A DNA stretch of 11,195 bases from JABDLF01 sp041609715 (GTDB lineage Bacteria > Pseudomonadota > Gammaproteobacteria > Steroidobacterales > JABDLF01), in contig JBFIQI010000080.1 of NCBI GenBank assembly GCA_041609715.1, positions 1 to 11,195 of the forward strand, in the 5' to 3' direction. Each line of letters starts with the position of its first letter. Within the stretch, counting starts at the first letter, position 1. A program made the translations under genes and the position numbers. The notes beneath the pieces are model-generated. The model saw only the letters and a program-made list of their open reading frames with translations. It was not told the origin of the DNA and searched no databases. This document shows, one piece after another, positions 1 to 5,781 of the stretch.

Positions 1-1561
1 CGCCGGCGGCGAGATCGGCGTCGGTCAGGATCCGCAATCGACCGCGCGCGATGCCCGGATTCAATGCCATCAGGGCGGGGGCAGGCCGACCCGCGAGCCG
101 ACGCTGAATGCCGGCGGCTTCCTGGGCATCAAAGGCGAGTAGCCGCGCCGCCTGGGCAAGGGCCAGCACTGGCGAACCGCGCAACAGATCATCGACAAAG
201 CCTGTGGCCCTGGTGTCCAGCGCGGAGTAGCGGACCAGCGGTGCCGCAAATTCATAGCGCACGGTGGCGACCGGCCACCCGACCGCACGGTTTACGGCCC
301 GACTGGTTTCCAGGTAGGTCAGGGGATCGATTTCGCCTTGGGACATCGCGCCTTCGAGTTGGCTCCGGGTGTAGTCCATCTCGGTCCTGGAAAGAAGCCC
401 ACTGCCATAGCTGGCCAGCACCAGATTTCGACACAGAGCGAGCAGCATGCGGCGGGTCGGCTCGGATGCCTGCAGTGCGCCAACGACCACCTGGCGCAAT
501 TCGGCCTCGAGATCAGCCATCAGGTCGAACAGGCGCAAGCGCAGTGCGGGGTCGTTATCCGCCTCGATGACCTCGCGCAGGCCCACCAGCGTGCTGGCCA
601 GGCGCTGGACTTGAGCGACGGGCGACTGTTCCGGGAGCGCCTGCAGCAATCCCGCGAGCTTCTCGGTGGCTTGCGCGCGTGTCAGCGCTGCGCGGGTTTC
701 GACCAGGCGCCGCTGCCGACCACGCACCCCGTACAATTCGTCCAGTGAATCCGCCAGTTGCTCGGCCAGCCTGACCTGGTCGCTGTCCGGCGAGATGGCG
801 CGCAACTGCCTTGCCCAGATCCGCACCTTGCCGGCAGTATTCGATGATGGGGAGGTGTGAACTTCAACGCGCAGTTTTTCAAAATCGGAATTGAGTTCGG
901 CAAGATCCTGGGCCCGTCGCCGAACATCGCGCGTGAGGTCGTCGCCTCCGGAATGGGGTACCACCCGCACGGTTTCCCGGGCCAGCAGAAAGTGGCGACG
1001 CAGCCATTCAGTGTCGGCCAGCAGACGCAGCAACAGGCGGCGGCCTGCGGCTTCCTCGTCTTCGATTTGCACCCGGCCACGATAATGGCGGGCTCGCTTC
1101 AGGACCCACCCGTCCGCGACTTCTACCAGGTAGCGTTCCAGGGCCAGTTCCCGCAATCGGTCGTGATAGCCACCGGCGTCGTAAAACTCCTCCCAGGTCA
1201 GGGCAGCAAAAACCGTACCGACCCGAAAGCCGAGCTGAGCCAATGCTGTGCGATCCGGGGAGTATTCGGCATGCTGTCTGCCGCCCCCATGCGGTCGGCA
1301 CGCATAGGGTGCCGGTGGCAAGACCGTGCCGTCATTACAAAACCAGCGGATCCGTGTGTAGGGTCCCCGTTGGTTGGCCGCCATTTTCGCTGCCAGCTCA
1401 CGCGCCATAACAAGTTGACGTTCGTCGGGAATCCGTAACGGGTCATCGCCAAGCGGCGCAGCCAGGCTATTTCCTGCAAGCAGTAACAAGGCCAGTAAAA
1501 GCGATCGGTTTACCGAATGCGCTTGTGAGCGCGACAGGGCTGTGCTCAAATTCGCCACCAT
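1..1561 (-). CDS. Exported PEP/pyruvate-binding (PEP-synthase-like) protein, N-terminal 520 residues (partial)
   Basis: An uninterrupted minus-strand reading frame starts at the ATG at 1561-1559 and has no stop before the left edge, so the C-terminal part lies outside. Residues 1-34 look like a Sec signal peptide: a basic start, a Leu-rich core (SLLLALLLLAG) and a likely cut near SLA-A, so the product should be periplasmic. Residues 71-97 carry IRWFCNDGTVLPP, then PYAC and HGGGRQH, with two cysteines (C75, C88). Residues about 210-400 are rich in charged and hydrophobic residues and look helical. The last visible stretch, ALNPGIARARLRI (499-511), resembles the start of a PEP-utiliser swivelling domain. 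From memory of the family, large exported proteins annotated as PEP synthase or PEP/pyruvate-binding begin this way; the phosphohistidine and ATP-grasp parts would lie off the left edge and are not visible. Physiological role is unknown. The ribosome binding site is weak (GAGACG). The gene is divergent from the transporter at 1662. Confidence 0.65.
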   Translation of the reverse strand, partial: MVANLSTALSRSQAHSVNRSLLLALLLLAGNSLAAPLGDDPLRIPDERQLVMARELAAKMAANQRGPYTRIRWFCNDGTVLPPAPYACRPHGGGRQHAEYSPDRTALAQLGFRVGTVFAALTWEEFYDAGGYHDRLRELALERYLVEVADGWVLKRARHYRGRVQIEDEEAAGRRLLLRLLADTEWLRRHFLLARETVRVVPHSGGDDLTRDVRRRAQDLAELNSDFEKLRVEVHTSPSSNTAGKVRIWARQLRAISPDSDQVRLAEQLADSLDELYGVRGRQRRLVETRAALTRAQATEKLAGLLQALPEQSPVAQVQRLASTLVGLREVIEADNDPALRLRLFDLMADLEAELRQVVVGALQASEPTRRMLLALCRNLVLASYGSGLLSRTEMDYTRSQLEGAMSQGEIDPLTYLETSRAVNRAVGWPVATVRYEFAAPLVRYSALDTRATGFVDDLLRGSPVLALAQAARLLAFDAQEAAGIQRRLAGRPAPALMALNPGIARGRLRILTDADLAAG

Positions 1562-1661
1562 TACGTCTCAATGGACATGATTCAAAGAACAACGTTCGAT
1601 TGTTGCGGTCCGTGCGCATTTTCGCAACTTGTATCGGTTTCTGGTTCTATCAGCACAGACA
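1562..1661. promoter_or_regulatory. Divergent intergenic region with a 6-bp inverted repeat
   Basis: This 100-bp gap lies between the minus-strand exported protein and the plus-strand transporter, so promoters for both must lie here or overlap the gene starts. It is more AT-rich than its surroundings. An inverted repeat GTTGCG (1602-1607) / CGCAAC (1623-1628) with a 15-nt spacer is the only symmetry I see, and could be an operator. I could not identify a convincing pair of -35 and -10 boxes on either strand. Confidence 0.3.
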
Positions 1662-3086
1662 ATGACCGTAAGCTCATCGACAGGCAATGAACATCACGCA
1701 TCGCGACTCGAGCGCGCGCTTGGCGTGTTTGCGGTGGTACGGCCACGTGAGGGTATTACCAGCCTGTTGTTGCTGCTGACCATTTTTATGATTCTAACGG
1801 CTTACTACCTGGTGAAGCCGGTCCGTGAAGGTTGGCTGGCAGTTTCCATGATTCAGGGATTCACCAAGGTCGAGGTCAAGGCAATTTCCGCAATCGGCCA
1901 GACTGTCTTGCTGCTGGCAATCCTGCCGTTTTATGCGCGCATCGCCGCGCGCTGGTCGCGGCGCCAGTTGGTAACCCGCAGCGGCATATTTTTCGGCAGC
2001 ATGCTGGTGCTGTTCTGGTTGCTGCAACCGGGGCTGCTGTGGGCCCGGGTGCCCTACGCGGGGGTCATCTTTTACCTGTTCGTGGGTATATTCAATGTGA
2101 CGTTGGTGGCCCAGTTCTGGGCGTTCGCTGCCGACATTTACGGGGAGGAACGTGGCAAACGATTGTTTCCGCTGGTCGCGATCGGCGCGGCGGCAGGGGC
2201 CATGTTCGGATCCTTGCTCGGCGAGCGGCTCATCCACCTGGAGTGGCTGGGCGCCTATGAACTGATTCTGCTGGCTTTGTTGCCACTGGGGCTGGCGGTT
2301 GTGGTGGCGAGGATCATTGATGGTCGGGGTACTTACGGCCATCCGGGTGAATGGACCACCCAGCGATGGCAGCAGCCAGCCGCACCGGACGCTGCGGGAC
2401 CCTTCGCGCCGCTTTTTAATCAGCGCTACCTGGCGGCGGCCGCGTTCCTGATCCTGATATTTAACTGGGTGCTCACCAGCGGCGATATCGTGCTGTTCGG
2501 CTTTGTCCAGCAAGCCATTGAATCCGAGTTCTCCGGGGACGGCGAAATCGCAGCCTTTATCCAGTTACGCACTACGTCGTTCTACGGAGACCTTTATTTC
2601 TGGATCAACCTGTTCGGATTACTGTTGCAGGCCTTTGTGGTGTCGCGCCTGATCCGGGTTGGTGGCTTTGGCCTGCTGATTCTCACGACTCCGGTAATCG
2701 CAGTAACTGCCTATGCATCGATGTTGCTGGCGCCTGTTTTGGCGGTTGTGAAATTTATGAAGATCGCGGAAATGTCCAGCAACCATTCAATTAACAACAC
2801 GGCACGTCAGATGCTATGGCTGCCCACCAACAAATCTGTGCTGTACCAGACAAAAACAGCCGTCGATACCTTGTTCGTTCGCCTCGGCGACGGGTTGGCT
2901 GCGATCACTTTGTTGCTGGGGGCGCGACTCTTCAAGGTCGACCTGGAGGTATTCCTGATCATCAACCTGCTGCTCACTGTAGTGTGGATCGTGCTTGCCA
3001 GGTATGTCATGAAGGAATATCGTCGCCTCAGCGAATCGCAGGAATTCGGACCGATAAATCCGCAACCCCGGGTGGAGGCGTTATGA
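1662..3086 (+). CDS. ATP/ADP translocase (NTT/Npt)-like 12-helix transporter
   Basis: A 474-residue inner-membrane protein with about twelve hydrophobic segments: six in residues 25-210, a hydrophilic central loop (about 212-250), then six more. The N-terminal REGITSLLLLL and YYLVKPVREGWL, the stretch FWAFAADIYGEERGKRLFPLVAIGAAAGAMFGS (in parts), and the late SINNTARQMLWLPTNKS...KTAVDTLFVRLGDGL match the non-canonical bacterial branch of the nucleotide transporter family (Npt1/Npt2, TLC), a branch of the MFS-like fold. Characterised members in intracellular parasites and plastids exchange ATP for ADP or import nucleotides. The substrate of the branch in free-living bacteria is not established, so I do not infer ATP import. 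I chose the ATG at 1662; a TTG at 1629 in the same frame would add 11 residues, and neither has a good ribosome binding site. Its stop overlaps the next gene's start (ATGA), implying translational coupling with the exported serine hydrolase. Confidence 0.8.
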   Translation: MTVSSSTGNEHHASRLERALGVFAVVRPREGITSLLLLLTIFMILTAYYLVKPVREGWLAVSMIQGFTKVEVKAISAIGQTVLLLAILPFYARIAARWSRRQLVTRSGIFFGSMLVLFWLLQPGLLWARVPYAGVIFYLFVGIFNVTLVAQFWAFAADIYGEERGKRLFPLVAIGAAAGAMFGSLLGERLIHLEWLGAYELILLALLPLGLAVVVARIIDGRGTYGHPGEWTTQRWQQPAAPDAAGPFAPLFNQRYLAAAAFLILIFNWVLTSGDIVLFGFVQQAIESEFSGDGEIAAFIQLRTTSFYGDLYFWINLFGLLLQAFVVSRLIRVGGFGLLILTTPVIAVTAYASMLLAPVLAVVKFMKIAEMSSNHSINNTARQMLWLPTNKSVLYQTKTAVDTLFVRLGDGLAAITLLLGARLFKVDLEVFLIINLLLTVVWIVLARYVMKEYRRLSESQEFGPINPQPRVEAL

Positions 3087-3991
3087 AGATTTTGCTTGCT
3101 GCATCGCTGATGCTGGGCCTGACCGCGGCATGGCAACCAGCAGGCAACTACGAGCATGTGGAACTGCCTGAGGCCGGGGGGCCGTGGCGTCCTGTTTATA
3201 GCCTGGTGGACGCTACTCTGCAGTCACGGCTCGAGGCCAGGATAGCCGGCAACGCTCGGTGGCGGGCGCTGGCTCGCGACAAACGCCTTGCCATTGCGGT
3301 GATCGACCTGGGCACAGAACCCCCACGTTTTGCACGTGTCAACGGCAATCAAATGATGTACTCGGCCAGCTTGCCCAAGATCGCCGTATTGCTGGCTGCG
3401 TACGCGGCTATCGAGGACGGGGAACTGGAGGAGACCGCGCAGGTGCGTAAGGACCTCGGCGCCATGATTCGGCGCTCGGACAATCATGCGGCCACCCGGC
3501 TGATTGATCTGGTCGGCATGCCGCGCATTCATTCGGTGCTTACCGATCCCCGCTACCAGCTGTACGACGAAGATCGCGGCGGTGGACTGTGGGTCGGTAA
3601 ACGCTATGCCAGCAAGGGCAAGCGGGTCGGGGACCCTTTGCATGGTATTTCCCACGGCGCTACGGCTACCCAGGTGGCGCGTTTTTACTACCTGTTGGTC
3701 AATGGGCGCCTGATCAGCCCGGAGCGGTCGGAGCAAATGCTGGCCGACCTGGTCGATCCGGGGCTCAACCACAAGTTCGTGAGCGCGATCCGCGAGCGCG
3801 AGCCCCGGGCGCGCATGTATCGCAAGTCCGGTACCTGGCGAAACTATCATTCTGACTCGGTGCTGGTGAGGGGGCCGGTGTGGCGCAATTACATCCTGGT
3901 CGCTATGACTGAAAGCGAAGACGGCGACGCGATCATGAGTGATCTGGTGCCGGTGATCGAAGCACTCATCACCGAGGCCCCTGAACAGTAG
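3083..3991 (+). CDS. Exported serine hydrolase, class A beta-lactamase-like fold
   Basis: A 302-residue protein starting at the ATG that overlaps the transporter's TGA by 4 nt, preceded by a good ribosome binding site (GGTGGAGG). An in-frame opening continues upstream inside the transporter gene but has no reason to be used. Residues 1-16 (MKILLAASLMLGLTAA) form a short signal peptide, so the enzyme should act in the periplasm. All three penicillin-interacting motifs are present: SLPK with nucleophile S96 and K99, SDN at 132-134, and KSG at 248-250. The omega-loop ExxLN motif that carries the deacylating glutamate of true class A beta-lactamases is not seen between SDN and KSG; that stretch is instead a Gly/Lys/Arg-rich segment (GGGLWVGKRYASKGKR). 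A peptidase or amidase acting on cell-wall or other peptides is therefore more likely than antibiotic resistance. The tight coupling suggests it serves the same pathway as the transporter. Confidence 0.85.
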   Translation: MKILLAASLMLGLTAAWQPAGNYEHVELPEAGGPWRPVYSLVDATLQSRLEARIAGNARWRALARDKRLAIAVIDLGTEPPRFARVNGNQMMYSASLPKIAVLLAAYAAIEDGELEETAQVRKDLGAMIRRSDNHAATRLIDLVGMPRIHSVLTDPRYQLYDEDRGGGLWVGKRYASKGKRVGDPLHGISHGATATQVARFYYLLVNGRLISPERSEQMLADLVDPGLNHKFVSAIREREPRARMYRKSGTWRNYHSDSVLVRGPVWRNYILVAMTESEDGDAIMSDLVPVIEALITEAPEQ

Positions 3992-4010
3992 GCAGACAGG
4001 TCGTATTCGG

Positions 4011-4026
4011 CCGGCCCAGGTGCCGG
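4011..4026 (+). terminator. Possible weak terminator hairpin after the serine hydrolase gene
   Basis: CCGGC (4011-4015) pairs with GCCGG (4022-4026) around a 6-nt loop, followed by GAGTTTG, which has only three consecutive T. It lies 19 nt after the serine hydrolase stop. The stem is short and the T tract poor, so a chance GC-rich hairpin is quite possible. Confidence 0.25.
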
Positions 4027-4030
4027 GAGT

Positions 4031-4059
4031 TTGTTCAGGCGCCGGTATTTGCCTAGGAT
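4031..4059 (+). promoter_or_regulatory. Possible sigma-70 promoter for the amidohydrolase gene
   Basis: TTGTTC (4031-4036) and TAGGAT (4054-4059) are separated by exactly 17 nt and lie 30 nt upstream of the amidohydrolase start. Both boxes are only partial matches (3 of 6 and 4 of 6). If real, the amidohydrolase has its own transcription start rather than depending only on read-through from the transporter operon. Confidence 0.25.
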
Positions 4060-4088
4060 GGGCGGTTCAGGTCAGAACGGGAGCTGCC

Positions 4089-5399
4089 ATGAAGAGTCCT
4101 GCCTTATTATTACTTCTCGGCTGGGCGCTGTGCTGCACGCCGGGCCTGGCCGATCCACTGCAAGGGTCGGCCCTCACGAAACTTGCCGATTCGTTGGAAC
4201 AGGACGTCATTGCCTGGCGGCGGGATATCCATGCCAACCCGGAGTTGAGCAACCGGGAATTTCGCACGGCAGCCCTGGTGGCGAAGCATCTCGAGGGCCT
4301 GGGCATGGAAGTGCGCACAGGTATTGCCCACACGGGCGTTGCCGCGTTACTGAGGGGTGGCAAGCCCGGCCCGGTCGTCGCACTGCGTGCCGATATGGAT
4401 GCCTTGCCGGTTGTCGAACAAGTGGATTTGCCCTTTGCATCAAAAGTAAAGGCCACTTATCGCGGTAATGAAGTGGGGGTGATGCACGCTTGTGGTCATG
4501 ATGCCCATGTGGCAATTCTGATGGGCGTGGCGTCGGGCCTGGCGGCGATCCGCGAACAGTTGCCGGGTTCTGTTCTGTTTATTTTCCAGCCCGCCGAGGA
4601 AGGCGCACCCGAGGGCGAGGAGGGCGGCGCCGAGCTGATGCTGAAAGAAGGTCTGTTCGACTGGGTCAGGCCCGACGCGGTGTTTGGCCTGCATGTCACG
4701 TCTATGGTGCAGTCCGGGGTGATCTCCTATCGTGCCGGGCCGGCCCTGGCCAGCGCGGATAAATTCACTATCAAAGTCAAAGGCCGGCAGACCCATGGTT
4801 CCCGCCCATGGAATGGGATCGATCCCATCAGCGTTGCCGCCCAGATCATCACTGCAGCCCAGACCATAGTGAGTCGCCAGATTGACTTGACCAAGGCGCC
4901 TGCAGTCTTGTCCTTTGGGATCGTCGAGGGTGGTGTCCGCAACAACATCATCCCGGACGAAGTGACCCTCATCGGCACTATAAGAAATTTTGACATGGAG
5001 ATTCGGGCCGATATCCATCGGCGGCTCAAGACGCTGGCCGAGCATATCGCGGAGTCCGCCGGCGCCAGCGCCGACGTCCGCATCGACCTGGGTTACCCGG
5101 TCACCATCAACGACCCCGTGCTGGCCGAAAAGATGCACCCGGTACTGGAGGCGGCGGCAGGACCTGAGCGGGTGGTCGAGGGCGGGCTGATCATGGGCGC
5201 CGAAGATTTCTCCTTTTACGCCCAGCAGGCGCCGGGACTGATTTTCTGGTTGGGCGTAACCCCCGAGGGTACCGACCCGCTGACAGCCCCCTATAACCAT
5301 TCGCCGCTGTTTTACGTGGACGAAAGCAGCCTGGTGGTGGGTACCAGGGCCTTAATTAAACTGACAGTAAACTTTATGCAGCAAGAGTCTGAAAAATAA
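4089..5399 (+). CDS. Exported M20D-family metallo-amidohydrolase
   Basis: A 436-residue zinc- or manganese-dependent amidohydrolase of the M20D group (relatives hydrolyse hippurate, indole-acetyl amino acids, p-aminobenzoyl-glutamate and other N-acyl amino acids or peptides). I chose the ATG at 4089: it follows GGGAG (4079-4083) at good spacing and begins a signal peptide (MKSPALLLLLGWALCC...GLA-D). No clear lipobox is present, so it is probably a soluble periplasmic enzyme. Motifs in order: WRRDIHANPELS near the start, ALRADMDALPV, HACGHDAH (metal-binding His/Cys/His/Asp), FQPAEEG (catalytic Glu pair), the dimerisation-domain stretch KVKGRQTHGSRPW, and GAEDFSFY near the C terminus. These appear intact, so it should be active. 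Many M20D members are cytosolic; exported ones are a recognised minority. The exact substrate cannot be told. It is 97 bp downstream of the exported serine hydrolase and may share its pathway. Confidence 0.9.
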   Translation: MKSPALLLLLGWALCCTPGLADPLQGSALTKLADSLEQDVIAWRRDIHANPELSNREFRTAALVAKHLEGLGMEVRTGIAHTGVAALLRGGKPGPVVALRADMDALPVVEQVDLPFASKVKATYRGNEVGVMHACGHDAHVAILMGVASGLAAIREQLPGSVLFIFQPAEEGAPEGEEGGAELMLKEGLFDWVRPDAVFGLHVTSMVQSGVISYRAGPALASADKFTIKVKGRQTHGSRPWNGIDPISVAAQIITAAQTIVSRQIDLTKAPAVLSFGIVEGGVRNNIIPDEVTLIGTIRNFDMEIRADIHRRLKTLAEHIAESAGASADVRIDLGYPVTINDPVLAEKMHPVLEAAAGPERVVEGGLIMGAEDFSFYAQQAPGLIFWLGVTPEGTDPLTAPYNHSPLFYVDESSLVVGTRALIKLTVNFMQQESEK

Positions 5400-5620
5400 A
5401 GAAAAATATATTGCAACCGACTGCGTTGGCAAGAGCAACCGGGTACCCTTGGCCAATGGCAATCCGGGGAGTTCCCGGCCTTGCTTCAAAATGCCGGCTT
5501 AAAGCCGTCACCGCAAACAACGCACACCAAAGACCTCGTGGACATTGCCCAAGCCATCATGAAGTAGAACGGGGGAGGCTTGGCGCGGCCTTGGCATGGC
5601 CTTGATCGTGCCGCAGGTGC

Positions 5621-5661
5621 CTGCCGGATTGACCGGGCAGCGTCTCGACGCCCCGGGTTTT
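5621..5661 (+). promoter_or_regulatory. Two competing hairpins, one terminator-like, in the receptor leader
   Basis: Hairpin A: CTGCCGG (5621-5627) pairs with CCGGGCAG (5633-5640), with one bulged G and a 5-nt loop. Hairpin B: CCGGG (5633-5637) pairs with CCCGG (5652-5656), then after a 2-nt bulge GCGT (5640-5643) pairs with ACGC (5648-5651) around a CTCG loop; it is followed by GTTTTG. Because both use 5633-5640, they cannot form together. Hairpin B with four T could be a weak terminator for the amidohydrolase transcript or an attenuator for the receptor. GC-rich sequence forms such pairings by chance, so this is tentative. Confidence 0.35.
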
Positions 5662-5728
5662 GACTATCGCCGAGTCCGAAACGAACTCGAATGGAATCGC
5701 CCGGAACGGAACCTTCTTGATTCGATTT

Positions 5729-5739
5729 TCTCTTAGAGA
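5729..5739. promoter_or_regulatory. 11-bp palindrome upstream of the TonB-dependent receptor
   Basis: TCTCTTAGAGA is a perfect palindrome around a central T, ending 42 nt before the receptor start. It sits in an AT-richer stretch where a promoter or operator would be expected. It does not match the Fur or Zur consensus and may be chance. Confidence 0.2.
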
Positions 5740-5781
5740 CCGTTACCATCTGGGGTTGTCGATGGAGGTTGACCGGAGGCA

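Larger units (their letters stand above)
5400..5781. other. 382-bp non-coding region upstream of the TonB-dependent receptor
   Basis: No convincing coding sequence is present; the short openings here have no ribosome binding site or recognisable protein. It contains small hairpins (CCGGG/CCCGG at about 5475-5490; CGGCT/AGCCG at about 5494-5508), a direct repeat of GGCCTTG (5587-5593 and 5598-5604), the competing hairpins at 5621-5661 and an 11-bp palindrome at 5729-5739. I looked for a cobalamin riboswitch box and for Fur or Zur operators, because a metal or cofactor receptor follows, and found no clear match. Confidence 0.5.

Noticed and set aside
338..748. 136-codon plus-strand opening, and a 193-codon one at 857-1438
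   Set aside because: Both are antisense to the continuous 520-codon minus-strand frame with a signal peptide; their compositions look like out-of-frame translation.
1794..2513. 239-codon minus-strand opening
   Set aside because: Its Gln/His/Arg-rich translation is the antisense of hydrophobic membrane helices in the transporter gene.
2816..3082. Longer start of the serine hydrolase inside the transporter gene
   Set aside because: The extra 89 residues are an out-of-frame reading of the transporter; the ATG at 3083 has a good ribosome binding site and begins a signal peptide.
3083..3991. Calling the serine hydrolase an antibiotic-resistance beta-lactamase
   Set aside because: The ExxLN omega-loop motif is not visible and the gene is embedded in what looks like a chromosomal operon without mobile elements.
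4440..5300. 286-codon minus-strand opening
   Set aside because: It lies wholly opposite the M20D amidohydrolase, whose catalytic motifs are intact; its translation resembles no family and is typical of an antisense opening in GC-rich DNA.
5411..5605. Small plus-strand opening of 64 codons after the amidohydrolase
   Set aside because: No ribosome binding site, no recognisable protein features, and it overlaps hairpin-forming non-coding sequence.
5400..5781. Cobalamin riboswitch or Fur/Zur box before the TonB receptor
   Set aside because: I found neither the conserved B12-box sequence nor a convincing match to Fur or Zur consensus palindromes.
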